This document shows positions 26,191 through 34,293 of a stretch of DNA of 64,000 nucleotides, piece after piece. Source of the stretch: Kovacikia minuta CCNUW1 (lineage in GTDB: Bacteria; Cyanobacteriota; Cyanobacteriia; Leptolyngbyales; Leptolyngbyaceae). The notes under the pieces were generated by a model. That model saw only the letters and a program-made list of their open reading frames with translations, was not told where the DNA came from and ran no database searches. How positions within the stretch are numbered: position 1 is the stretch's first letter; each line of letters starts with the position of its first letter. The stretch lies in contig NZ_CP083582.1 of assembly GCF_020091585.1 (NCBI RefSeq), positions 5,404,536 to 5,468,535 on the forward strand, in the 5' to 3' direction. The position numbers were made by a program, and so were the translations under genes.

Positions 26191-27981
26191 CTAGGCTACT
26201 CCTCGGTCCGATTCATCCTGAATCGAACGGGACAACTCTAGGGCTATCGGTAACAACGTATTTGGTAAATAGCCGGCCAATGCCTGAAGAATCGCCGATC
26301 GCTGGTTTGATTTCTGCGTTTGTTGGGCATAGGCAAGGCCTTGGGCTGGAGTCCAAACCTCCTCTGCGACTAATGCGGTCATCAGTTCAGCAGGAATATT
26401 TTTTGCTACACTATTCAGCGTCGTGATGATCAAGGCATAACGCAGTTGCAAAGAGATTGCTTTACTTGAATTCTGCTCATACTGCTGCTTTGTCACCCGC
26501 CATGCCCGAGCCACATCACTAACAAAGTTGGCAGTTTTCCCCAACTTCTCACAGATGTCATACCAACCGTTTCGTCCCTCTGAAGTGGCCTCTTGCAACA
26601 GGTGGTGTAACGTCTCTAACTGGTTTGCCTGTTCTAGATGCCAGGTGAGATAAGCATGGATATAACCATCATCGGGCAGGGTATGCCATTGTCCCCGGTC
26701 CGTCTTTGTCCGATACCGTGCCAACAAAGTGCCATGAGCCGCTGCACAGGTAAGTCCTAACCCAGCAAGTTCGGTTTCGCTGTTCTGCCTGCCCAAATTA
26801 GGGGGCTCCATCAGCAAGCCCTTGGCCCGATCGTGCATCAGGTCATGAAGCCGATAGGTGGGCTTCTGATCCGGTTGCTTCACACCGGGCAACAGGAGCG
26901 CTTTCGACCAGAAAGCTCGCAGTATGGCACCCGCTTGTCTCGGAGTGACGTCCCAGTGGGTGGTAGCCATTGCCTGCGTCAGCACCACATCCTCTGGCAG
27001 CACCCCTAACCAGGCAAACTGTTGCAGTTGTTCCGGCGAAAGCGGTCGCAGGCTCAAGTTAAACGAAGCCAGCAGGCTCAGGCGTTTGCGATTCTTCTCA
27101 GAGTTGGCACTCTCTGCGGTTGGATCGTCCAACGCTTCCAGACGCACGATCTCTGCCCGGAGATCTTCCAGCAGTTCTGTCCACAACACTCCATCGGCAA
27201 TTTGAGCACCCGCCAGTTCCAACGCCAGCGGTAAATACCCCACTTCCTTTGCCAGGGCTGCTGCCTGCTGTTGTTCTGTTTGTGTAGGCTGCAAGCACTG
27301 AGCCTTTTGCAGCAATAACCCCAAAGACTGCCCTGCGGTCATCACATCCATATCGTAGCGATCGGCATCGGGAATTCGGGCTTCGCGGGTAGTCACTAGG
27401 ACCCGACAGCCCCTGCCCCCTATCCGGAATAGCTCCATGTGGTCTGCATTCCACACATCATCATCAACGATCAACACCTGCTTGTTATACAGCAGAGTGC
27501 GTAGATGCATTGACGCTGCATCATTGGTGGTTGGTTTGTAGTCGTAATCGCCCAGGGCTTGAATCCAACCACTCAGAAACGGAAGGATGTCCGGTTGTTG
27601 ACCCAACGTGGCCCACAAAATGCCATCGGGAAAGCGCGCTTGCACCTGTTCATCATGCGCTAATACCGTGGCTAAAACTGATTTGCCAATACCTCCTAAA
27701 CCATAAATGGCACTCACCACCAGCGTGCCAGGAGTCGTATCCTCTTCGGCTAAAAGTTTGGCTGTCACCTCCGCCCGAATTTCAGGACGATCGATGTATG
27801 GACGGGGTAGGGGTGGAGTCTGAAAGGGTACATCCGCCTTTCGAGGTTTCTCGTTGTAATAGTGTTGATAAATCGTCTCTGCAACATTGGCCGTGCCACC
27901 TGCCACATTGGTTTGCCAACCTTTGGCGTTATCCTGGTTGGTCTGACTACCTCTGCTTGGCAGCTCATCGGGAGTAGACAT
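26191..27981 (-). CDS. NB-ARC STAND ATPase, truncated
   Basis: A 596-residue signal-transduction ATPase. A short Asn/Gln/Gly-rich N-terminus (1-45) precedes the NB-ARC module: Walker A GLGGIGKS, Walker B VLIVDDDVW, sensor VLVTTRE, and the GxP-type GYLPLALELAG. A winged-helix-like region and the start of helical repeats follow. No known effector domain is seen at the N-terminus. STAND proteins with such layouts act in regulation or anti-phage defence as ligand-triggered oligomers. The repeat sensor is cut by a frameshift at the 3' end, so it may be inactive. Confidence 0.85.
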   Translation of the reverse strand: MSTPDELPSRGSQTNQDNAKGWQTNVAGGTANVAETIYQHYYNEKPRKADVPFQTPPLPRPYIDRPEIRAEVTAKLLAEEDTTPGTLVVSAIYGLGGIGKSVLATVLAHDEQVQARFPDGILWATLGQQPDILPFLSGWIQALGDYDYKPTTNDAASMHLRTLLYNKQVLIVDDDVWNADHMELFRIGGRGCRVLVTTREARIPDADRYDMDVMTAGQSLGLLLQKAQCLQPTQTEQQQAAALAKEVGYLPLALELAGAQIADGVLWTELLEDLRAEIVRLEALDDPTAESANSEKNRKRLSLLASFNLSLRPLSPEQLQQFAWLGVLPEDVVLTQAMATTHWDVTPRQAGAILRAFWSKALLLPGVKQPDQKPTYRLHDLMHDRAKGLLMEPPNLGRQNSETELAGLGLTCAAAHGTLLARYRTKTDRGQWHTLPDDGYIHAYLTWHLEQANQLETLHHLLQEATSEGRNGWYDICEKLGKTANFVSDVARAWRVTKQQYEQNSSKAISLQLRYALIITTLNSVAKNIPAELMTALVAEEVWTPAQGLAYAQQTQKSNQRSAILQALAGYLPNTLLPIALELSRSIQDESDRGVA

Positions 27982-28170
27982 GGGGTGTCAGAAGGGGGCG
28001 ATCGCCATTAAACAAGAGCGCTTGAGCAATGCGTTGAACCAAGACTGACAAAATTTCCGCCAGTTCAGCGCACTCGCTGCTTGCTATCGCTCCTTTTATA
28101 ACACCCTTTATAGAAAAACCAGGCAAGCGGTTGACTGAGTTGCTGGAAGCATCAGCGGCGTTCCCGATTC

Positions 28171-28404
28171 CTACTGCGGCAGAAACCTCGCCAATAATTC
28201 CTGACCGCGATCGCCCAACGCCCTCGCCATGCCCTCAAGCTTCTCCATCGCCAGTGGTGAGGGAATCGCTCGTTTGTTCTCCCACCGATTCACCGTCGGA
28301 AACGTCACCCCCAGCTTCGCTGCAAACTTTTCCTGAGTCAGACCCAACTCCTGACGCAGCGCACGCACCAAAGCCCCAATTTCGGGTTGAACAGTTCGAG
28401 TCAT
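28171..28404 (-). CDS. XRE-family helix-turn-helix protein
   Basis: A 77-residue DNA-binding protein with a Cro/C1-type HTH: GALVRALRQELGLTQEKFAAKLGVTFPTVNRWENKRAIPSPLAMEKLEGMARALG. ATG 28404 gives the usual compact start; an upstream extension to 28470 lacks similarity. It lies upstream of the STAND gene in the same direction with a 189-base gap, so it may regulate it. The gap 27982-28170 shows no gene. Confidence 0.85.
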   Translation of the reverse strand: MTRTVQPEIGALVRALRQELGLTQEKFAAKLGVTFPTVNRWENKRAIPSPLAMEKLEGMARALGDRGQELLARFLPQ

Positions 28405-28665
28405 AACTGAAATGGAGTGTGAGCAGAACTGCCTCCAGCTTAAACCAGCTCTTAGGATTTGATATAGCATCTGCTGGGAGCGTCACGTGGAATGCAACAG
28501 CCATCACACTCGAAGCACAAAGCTAACTCTGGGAAAATCGGCTCTGGATAAAACTTCTGAAGCCGCCGATCATTCCTGCTAAGACAGTGCCTCTGAAATT
28601 TAACTGATAGTGTGAAGCGGTCTTATCCAGCCTGAAAAGTAGTAAAGACGGAAGCTATCCGATTA

Positions 28666-28879
28666 CGACACCTAATCTGTCGCTCACTTAATCTTGGCAC
28701 TTGAGGGAAAGCGACAGTTAATTCGGCACAAAATTCTAACGCGTCATCTAATCTGTCATTTTAAGTTAGTCTTTAGGAATACTTTAAGAGGTCGCGAAAA
28801 CCACAAAATGCCTTTCCTGAAGGACCTTCAGCCCGACGACACTAATTTGTTTCGACGACATTTAATTAGTCACTGTACA
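28666..28879. mobile_element. Solo transposon end resembling a type V-K CAST (Tn7-like) right end
   Basis: At least five imperfect 17-bp sites with consensus CGACAnnTAATnTGTCR lie at 28666, 28712, 28742, 28837 and 28856. A sixth weaker one lies at about 28684. The last runs directly into GTCACTGTACA at 28879. Arrays of TnsB-binding sites ending in TGTACA are the known form of type V-K CRISPR-associated transposon ends. No tnsB, tnsC, tniQ, cas12k or CRISPR repeat was found in the window, so this is a relic end. Identification is by pattern from memory. Confidence 0.6.
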
Positions 28880-28892
28880 GTTGTACAGTGAC
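28869..28892. repeat. Perfect palindrome GTCACTGTACA-GT-TGTACAGTGAC
   Basis: Two 11-bp arms in inverse orientation separated by GT. The left arm is the terminus of the TnsB-site array. The right arm looks like the opposite terminus abutting it, or is chance sequence at the edge of the ISAs1 relic. Confidence 0.6.
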
Positions 28893-29051
28893 GTGACCCA
28901 GAGCGAAGATGCCTCCAGAATCCGGGTCATCCCTCTACCGCAACTTTGGGCGATTGCTCGCAACTTGGCACTCAATCTCTATCGAGACTTGGGGTTCAAT
29001 AACATGGCTCAGGCACAGCCTCGCTGTGGGTTTAGCCAGGTTCGCTACTAG
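28887..29051 (+). pseudogene. C-terminal relic of an ISAs1-family transposase
   Basis: An open stretch reads SDVTQSEDASRIR, then LPQLWAIARNLALNLYRDLGFNNMAQAQ and stops at 29051. This is the recognisable tail of ISAs1/H-repeat transposases (family pattern DVTFxEDASRIR, then LxRxLALNLxR). The rest of the element is gone, apparently cut off by the transposon end at 28879. Confidence 0.65.
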
Positions 29052-29056
29052 TTGAA

Positions 29057-29680
29057 TTAGCGGCGATAAAATTCGACGACCTGTTGTTTGATTTTTACGT
29101 CGTAGTTGTCGAAGAAGTCGTGTCCCAATAAACCAATGTCTGTTTTATCTGCAACGGCGACTTCCACATTTCTGACCTCAGCCCCGCTGACCGACATCGA
29201 GGTTACTCTTGCCAGGGGCATGACGACCGTTCTACCATCTGCCATCTCAAATTGTCCGACGCCGGTCATCGGGAGACGAAGCACACTTGCCATTCTGCCT
29301 GTAATCAGTGTGCCATCCGCTCCTGTATCCACAACCATTTCAAAGGTTTGTTTGCCATTAAAAGTGACATCGATAACGGGGGTTTTGCCCAGGCGGTACT
29401 TGATTTTTGCCTGATAAACATTAGCAGCAGCATTAGGGCTGGTAGCAGCAGGATTAGGATTGGCAGCGGGATTCCCAGGGGCGTTTGTTGTGGATGGTTT
29501 TAAGGTGCCATAGCCACAGAGTTTGCCAAGATTAACCCTGCGTCCAGAGGAGGTGACCATGAAGCAGCTTTCATCCTGGGCGGTTGCGGGCAAACTTTGG
29601 GTAACGATGCTTATTGCTGGAGTCAGGGTAATGAAAGCAAAGCCCGCGATCGCAGCTAACCGAAATGAACTTTTCTTCAC
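29057..29680 (-). CDS. Secreted retropepsin-like aspartic protease
   Basis: Clan AA aspartic protease of the single-domain type. The active-site motif is FEMVVDTGADGTLITGR, the second conserved segment is IGLLGHDFFDNYDV, and the domain occupies about the last 120 residues. GTG 29680 is chosen: GGGAGAAA lies seven bases upstream and it gives VKKSSFRLAAIAGFAFITLTPAISIV, a clean signal peptide with cleavage near ATAQ. The ATG at 29764 would put a long hydrophilic stretch before it. A Pro/Asn/Ala-rich linker precedes the protease domain. Substrate unknown. Confidence 0.85.
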   Translation of the reverse strand: MKKSSFRLAAIAGFAFITLTPAISIVTQSLPATAQDESCFMVTSSGRRVNLGKLCGYGTLKPSTTNAPGNPAANPNPAATSPNAAANVYQAKIKYRLGKTPVIDVTFNGKQTFEMVVDTGADGTLITGRMASVLRLPMTGVGQFEMADGRTVVMPLARVTSMSVSGAEVRNVEVAVADKTDIGLLGHDFFDNYDVKIKQQVVEFYRR

Positions 29681-29848
29681 AGTGTTTCTCCCTGGGTGTG
29701 ACGTTTCTTGCTTGATTCCCTTCATCCAGTTCCTTAATTCTCTTGCCCATTGTTCAACTATCATGGTTCAGCTCAGGTTTATGTCGGTAACTGGAAGATC
29801 TTTCTACTCTTTTCTGACATGGGAGCGGGAAGCTCGTCAAAGGGCGAA

Positions 29849-30340
29849 TTACTGAATTAAGCCCAGCGCAGTTCTGATTTGTTCGATGATGACAGGGGGA
29901 GACTGGGTAATATCCACGATTAGAGCATTTTCCGGCTGTTCCAATGCATCAAACTGACTTTTCAGCAAATTGGCTTGCATGTAATGCCCCTGGCGTTGAT
30001 TTAACCGTTGCTGGATCAGTTCAAACGAACCTGTAAGGTACACAAGCTGAATTGGGTCAGTTGGTTGGTAAAGGATTTGACGATAACTGGATTTGAGGGC
30101 AGAACACGCCAGAACAACATTGGTGTTGGTTTGAATCCAGGAACGAATTGCCTGTTGCATTGCCAATAACCAGGGGGCACGATCGCTATCCGTCAGGGGT
30201 ATACCCTGGCGCATTTTTTCAATATTTCCTGGAGGATGAAAATCATCGGCATCTCTGAACTGCCAGCCCAAATCTGCTGCCAGATACCGACCGATCGTGG
30301 TTTTCCCAGAGCCAGAAACTCCCATAACGAGGATGATCAT
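29849..30340 (-). CDS. gntK: Gluconokinase
   Basis: A 163-residue P-loop kinase phosphorylating D-gluconate to 6-phosphogluconate. Signatures are GVSGSGKTTIGRYLA (Walker A, 7-14), FRDADDFHPPGNIEKMRQGIPLTDSDRAPWL, ACSALKSSYR and RQGHYMQANLLKSQFDALEQP, all typical of the GntK/IdnK family. It starts 24 bases before the stop-side of marC on the same strand, so they may share a transcript. No gluconate transporter is nearby. Confidence 0.94.
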   Translation of the reverse strand: MIILVMGVSGSGKTTIGRYLAADLGWQFRDADDFHPPGNIEKMRQGIPLTDSDRAPWLLAMQQAIRSWIQTNTNVVLACSALKSSYRQILYQPTDPIQLVYLTGSFELIQQRLNQRQGHYMQANLLKSQFDALEQPENALIVDITQSPPVIIEQIRTALGLIQ

Positions 30341-30364
30341 GAGGAGAGGTAGTAGGTGGTATTC

Positions 30365-31027
30365 CTAAAGCACTTTGGGATTGATGAAGTTGAGCGTGGC
30401 ATCGGATAAGCCGCTGAGGATGAATTGGACGCCGATCGCGGTTAACAGCAGTCCCATAATCCGAGTCGCAATGTCTAAACCGGTTTGCCCTAGCAACCGT
30501 TTGATCAGATTGCCGATTAAAAGAACAATCAGAACCAGCGTAGAAATCGCTGCAATCACTCCGATTAACCCCGAAAAAGTCGAGAAGTCTTTTGCTTCGT
30601 TTGCATAAAGAATGACTGTGCTGATTGAGCCTGGTCCTACAAACAGGGGAATCCCCAGAGGAATCAGGATCTTGCGATAGACTAACTCTGCTTCTTGTAA
30701 GTGGTTTGTGTAGGCTTTGGCTGCCAGTTCGCGGGCTTGTTCGTTATGCTGACCTCTAATCATATTGATGCCAGTCAGCAGCAAGAGAATGCCTCCTGCG
30801 ATTCGGAATGCGGCTAAGCTGATGCCAAAAAATTTCAGGATAGCGGAGCCAGAGATCAAAAATATAACCAGGAACACCAGCACAGTTAGCGCAATGAATA
30901 CGGCTAACCAGCGCTGCACTTCTTTCGATTCACCTGCTGTGTAGCTGATGAAAATCGGGAGGTTGCCAAATGGATTAATGATGGCAAATAAGGCAGCAGC
31001 AAAGCTTGAGATCAGTGTCCATTCCAT
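30365..31027 (-). CDS. MarC family integral membrane protein
   Basis: A 220-residue protein with six predicted membrane helices. Family features are IINPFGNLPIFISYTAG near the N-terminus, FRIAGGILLLLTGINMI, and the second-half repeat ILIPLGIPLFVGPGSISTVILYA. The NPxG-type motif occurs in both halves. MarC proteins are related to amino-acid exporters but their substrate is generally unknown; the name does not imply antibiotic resistance. Confidence 0.92.
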   Translation of the reverse strand: MEWTLISSFAAALFAIINPFGNLPIFISYTAGESKEVQRWLAVFIALTVLVFLVIFLISGSAILKFFGISLAAFRIAGGILLLLTGINMIRGQHNEQARELAAKAYTNHLQEAELVYRKILIPLGIPLFVGPGSISTVILYANEAKDFSTFSGLIGVIAAISTLVLIVLLIGNLIKRLLGQTGLDIATRIMGLLLTAIGVQFILSGLSDATLNFINPKVL

Positions 31028-31057
31028 AGGGCAGGGAGGGAGGGGGGAGGGGGGAAA

Positions 31058-31099
31058 GGATGAAGGATGAAGGATGAAGGATGAAGGATGAAGGATAAA
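31058..31099. repeat. GGATGAA heptamer array
   Basis: Five perfect tandem GGATGAA units and one variant (GGATAAA) in the gap between marC and the nitrilase gene. The same heptamer recurs near 44530, 45062 and 52326. It is the short tandemly repeated repetitive sequence type of filamentous cyanobacteria. Confidence 0.85.
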
Positions 31100-31233
31100 A
31101 GGAGATGGAGGATCAGGGGGCAGGGAAGGATCAGGGCTAAAGGATCAAAGGAGATGGAGGGGAGGGGGAGAGGGGTAATACGAGTTCTTTATCCTTACCT
31201 GACACCTGACACCGAACACCTGCCACCTGCCAC

Positions 31234-32046
31234 CTATACAAACACCCGATGCTGAAGGGAAGGCATCTGGCGACGCACCTGCTCCAGGCGGGAGGGGTCG
31301 ATCGCAGCGATCGCTACACCAGGTTTATCTCCGGCATCTGCCAGTACCACTCCCCAGGGGTCTACGATCGCAGCGTGTCCGTGGGTTTGCCGCATCGCAT
31401 AGTGAAGCCCTGTTTGGGCTGGCGCAATCACATAGCAGGTGTTTTCAATTGCCCTTGCTTGAAGAAGGACTTGCCAATGATCTTTTCCGGTGTAGGCGGT
31501 GAATGCCGCAGGTACAAACAGCACCTCTGCACCCATCTGAGAGAGGTGGCGGTAAAGTTCAGGAAATCGAACATCATAGCAAACAGATAGCCCCAGGTTG
31601 CCCAACTCTTTGGAGGGGTAGATCGGTGGCATTCGCAGTCCTGCAAGAACCGTACTGGACTCCTCATAGGTATTGCCATCGGGTACATTCACATCAAACA
31701 GATGAACTTTCTCGTAGCGGGCAAGTTCTTCCCCACTAGGCCCAATTAATAGGGCGGTGTTGTGGACTTTGCCATTCCCAACCGGCACCGGAAACCCACC
31801 ACCCAGAATGGTTATTTGAAAACGCTGCGCCATTGTTCTCAGGAATTTCTCACTTGCCTGGGCGATTTCTTCCGCTTGAGCCAGTTTTGCTTTTTCTTCT
31901 CCTAAGAAAGGAAAATTTTCAGGTAGGGTAACAAGTTCTGCACCCCGACGAACCGCTAAATCAATCAATTCTTCTGCTTGCACCAGATTCTTCTGGAGGT
32001 CGGGTACGCTGGTCATTTGCACAGCGGCAGCCAGGTAGGACTTCAT
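31234..32046 (-). CDS. Carbon-nitrogen hydrolase (Nit-type nitrilase superfamily)
   Basis: A 270-residue hydrolase with the Glu-Lys-Cys triad: E43 in VTLPENFPF, K113 in RYEKVHLFDV and C156 in GLSVCYDVRFPELY. The sequence best fits the Nit1/Nit2-like group, whose members act as omega-amidases or deaminated-glutathione amidases that repair metabolites. FDVNVPDGNTYEES is characteristic of that branch. It stands alone, and its own upstream region of 261 bases shows no other gene. Confidence 0.92.
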   Translation of the reverse strand: MKSYLAAAVQMTSVPDLQKNLVQAEELIDLAVRRGAELVTLPENFPFLGEEKAKLAQAEEIAQASEKFLRTMAQRFQITILGGGFPVPVGNGKVHNTALLIGPSGEELARYEKVHLFDVNVPDGNTYEESSTVLAGLRMPPIYPSKELGNLGLSVCYDVRFPELYRHLSQMGAEVLFVPAAFTAYTGKDHWQVLLQARAIENTCYVIAPAQTGLHYAMRQTHGHAAIVDPWGVVLADAGDKPGVAIAAIDPSRLEQVRRQMPSLQHRVFV

Positions 32047-32307
32047 AGGCTCAACTCAAACTCTCACGCGACAAAACATTGCACTGAATTAGTAGACCTT
32101 AGGCGAAAGACACTGGACAATTGACTCGGCAACTTTCTTTAGAACTCGCATAGCAAGCTTGAGCTGTATAAAGCCTCAAGTCCAGCACCTGAATCTAGCC
32201 GACAAGGTTGGCATTGCAGACATATCTTATGCTGTTATCATGCACAGGTTCCCGAATGCAGCCTTGATGGCTTATTAATAATTTAAAGTCATATCGCGAT
32301 CCTAACC

Positions 32308-32808
32308 ATGCGTTTACTTCAGACTTTGTTTGGACTTTTGATGATACTACTCGTTCTAGTCGCTGGTTTTTCTGAGCCAGCCGATGCTGCCAGCTCCGCC
32401 GCTATTCGAACCTACGACGATATGGAAGCCCCCAACAAGGATTATTCAGGTCAGAGTCTGGTTCGGGCAGAATTTACAAAAGCCGACTTGACCAGTGCCA
32501 ACTTTAGCAAAGCCGATCTGCGTGGGGTTGTTTTTAATGGCGTAACGTTGAGCGATGCGAACCTACGTGGTGCAGACCTGAGTGATGGCATTGCCTATTT
32601 AACGGATTTATCAGGGGCAGATTTGAGCGATGCTATCCTGACATCCGCAATGTTGTTAAAGTCAACCTTTCGAGATGCAAAGGTAACCGGGGCAGATTTT
32701 AGCAACGCGGTGTTGGATCGTGCCCAGGTACTGCTGTTGTGTAAATCGGCAAGTGGCATTAATTCTGTGACGGGGGTAGACACTCGCGAGTCCCTGGGCT
32801 GCAAGTAA
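32308..32808 (+). CDS. Exported pentapeptide-repeat protein
   Basis: A 166-residue protein. A signal peptide (MRLLQTLFGLLMILLVLVAGFSEPADA) precedes roughly 16 pentapeptide repeats A(D/N)LxX that would form a right-handed quadrilateral beta-helix, for example LVRAEFTKADLTSANFSKADL. The tail has two conserved Cys residues (LLCKSASGINSVTGVDTRESLGCK). Very similar organisation to the gene at 38420, so the two are paralogues. Likely lumenal or periplasmic; role unknown. Confidence 0.9.
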   Translation: MRLLQTLFGLLMILLVLVAGFSEPADAASSAAIRTYDDMEAPNKDYSGQSLVRAEFTKADLTSANFSKADLRGVVFNGVTLSDANLRGADLSDGIAYLTDLSGADLSDAILTSAMLLKSTFRDAKVTGADFSNAVLDRAQVLLLCKSASGINSVTGVDTRESLGCK

Positions 32809-32976
32809 GCAAGCACAGATGGGAAAGTAATAAGAATTTTTACCTATTTGAAGTCTTTCTTGGGGTTTGTCCCTACTCTTAAGGTGAGCGTCAACAGCAC
32901 CATTTCAAGCCAAGTAGATAGATGGTTGACGCGATCGACGCATACTGATTCTGAGTGAATTAAGCGGGGGTAAATA

Positions 32977-33198
32977 ATGCTTCAATCTCTACAGTACTCC
33001 CTAGACATGATTAAAGATGAAGCCCGCCAACTTGTTGATAAAGGTGCTTTAAGCCGTCAGCAAAGGATTTACGCGCTCTGCCAGTACATTCCTGCCCGTG
33101 AGTGGGAGTATATCGAGTGCGAACTGGAGAGAAGTGGCTTTTTGTTGAGAGATCGCATTGCCGATCTCTTAAGTTCAGAAGTCTGGACGGAAGACTAG
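32977..33198 (+). CDS. DUF4327 family protein
   Basis: A 73-residue small soluble protein found almost only in cyanobacteria. Recognisable segments are SLDMIKDEARQLVDKGALSRQQRIYALCQYIPAREW and ELERSGFLLRDRIADLL. A GGGGG-containing leader precedes ATG 32977. Function is unknown. Confidence 0.87.
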   Translation: MLQSLQYSLDMIKDEARQLVDKGALSRQQRIYALCQYIPAREWEYIECELERSGFLLRDRIADLLSSEVWTED

Positions 33199-33357
33199 CT
33201 TGTGGACGGTGATGGCATCAGTAAAACTAACCCCTCAGCTCCCCGGATGCTTCAGAAATTTGGGGAGCTGGGGGATGAATGTACAAACAAAATCCCAGCA
33301 TGAAGGGCGTGGATGGGTGTTACCGATGACTCAACTTAGAAATTCTCTTCACTGTTT

Positions 33358-33768
33358 ATGCAACTGCTTAAGAAATTTATCAGTTTGTTGCTGATCGGCT
33401 TAACGCTTGCTGGTTTTGGTTCTGCTTTAGAAGCACAAGCAGGGATAAAGCTACCCTCTACGGTGTTGGATTTTGCTAGAACCATTCAAATCCAAACTAT
33501 CTCCCTTGATCGGTTGCCACCGGAAGCACAAAAAACGATTAACCTGATCAAAAAAGGAGGACCATTCCCCTACGAGCAGGATGGAGCCATTTTTGGTAAT
33601 CGGGAAAGAATCTTACCAGAAGCACCCCGTGGGTATTACCGGGAATACACAGTCCGAACCCCCGGATCGTTCGATCGGGGAGCGCGACGAATTGTAACTG
33701 GAGAAAACGGTGAACTTTACTATACGAACAATCATTACAAAAGTTTTTTTAGAGTCAGGGTGAAATAG
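33358..33768 (+). CDS. Secreted guanyl-specific ribonuclease (barnase/RNase Sa-like)
   Basis: A 136-residue exported RNase. A signal peptide (MQLLKKFISLLLIGLTLAGFGSALEAQA) precedes the microbial RNase fold: LPPEAQKTINLIKKGGPFPYEQDG, NRERILP, GYYREYTVRTPG, RRIVTGENGELYYTNNHYKSFFRV. Catalytic residues by family analogy are Glu96, Arg111 and His126. The barstar-like inhibitor gene starts four bases after its stop, as in classic RNase/inhibitor pairs. It would cut RNA 3' of guanine, outside the cytoplasm or in competitors. Confidence 0.9.
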   Translation: MQLLKKFISLLLIGLTLAGFGSALEAQAGIKLPSTVLDFARTIQIQTISLDRLPPEAQKTINLIKKGGPFPYEQDGAIFGNRERILPEAPRGYYREYTVRTPGSFDRGARRIVTGENGELYYTNNHYKSFFRVRVK

Positions 33769-33772
33769 CGAT

Positions 33773-34198
33773 ATGACAGCACTGGATGACATTCTTCAGG
33801 GCAATCTTCACCCTGGAATCTATCGATTAACCACAGAAATTAACTTGGATGCATATTTTTCCCAACTCCGGGAACAGGGTTGGAAATTGTTTTCTCTTGA
33901 AGGAGAAAGAATTGCCAATAAATCAGATTTCTTGCAAGCCTGTGCCCAGGTCATGCATTTTCCACCCTATTTTGGGAATAACTGGGACGCGTTTGAAGAA
34001 TGCATGACTGATCCTGGAATTATATCAATCAATCAGTTGATTTTGCTCTATAACCATCCAGAAAATTTCGCTCAAAACGAGCCAAACCAGTGGAAAACGG
34101 CAGTTTATATATTACGAACAGCGATCGAGTATTGGAGTGAGAAGAATGTTTTAATGTATGTTCTTTTCAACACAAATCATCCGATTTTAGATGAGTGA
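33773..34198 (+). CDS. Barstar family RNase inhibitor
   Basis: A 141-residue cytosolic inhibitor of the barstar fold. The segment LDAYFSQLREQGWKLFSLEGERIANKSDFLQACAQVMHFPPYFGNNWDAFEECMTD contains the family's NWDAF(x)E hallmark, which includes the Asp that plugs the RNase active site. Immediately downstream of the RNase gene; it protects the producing cell. An extra N-terminal extension and C-terminal helix make it longer than the 90-residue Bacillus protein. Confidence 0.92.
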   Translation: MTALDDILQGNLHPGIYRLTTEINLDAYFSQLREQGWKLFSLEGERIANKSDFLQACAQVMHFPPYFGNNWDAFEECMTDPGIISINQLILLYNHPENFAQNEPNQWKTAVYILRTAIEYWSEKNVLMYVLFNTNHPILDE

Positions 34199-34293
34199 TG
34201 AGCTGTTGATTCATCCAATTAGTCTAGCCTCCCAGGTCGTTGTCATTACTGATTTCTCTACAGGTCTAAAGGCTAATTATAATCGGCTAAAAT

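Larger units (their letters stand above)
28471..29056. other. Gene-free 586-base stretch
   Basis: No credible gene. It holds the transposon-end array (28666-28879), the palindrome (28869-28892) and the ISAs1 relic (28887-29051). A 65-codon frame at 28694-28891 crosses the array and is not believable. Confidence 0.6.

Noticed and set aside
28694-28891. 65-codon plus-strand frame
   Set aside because: It crosses the TnsB-site array and palindrome, has no ribosome site and no recognisable protein features.
33200-33394. 64-codon frame overlapping the start of the RNase gene
   Set aside because: No family resemblance, and it overlaps the well-supported RNase signal peptide in another frame.
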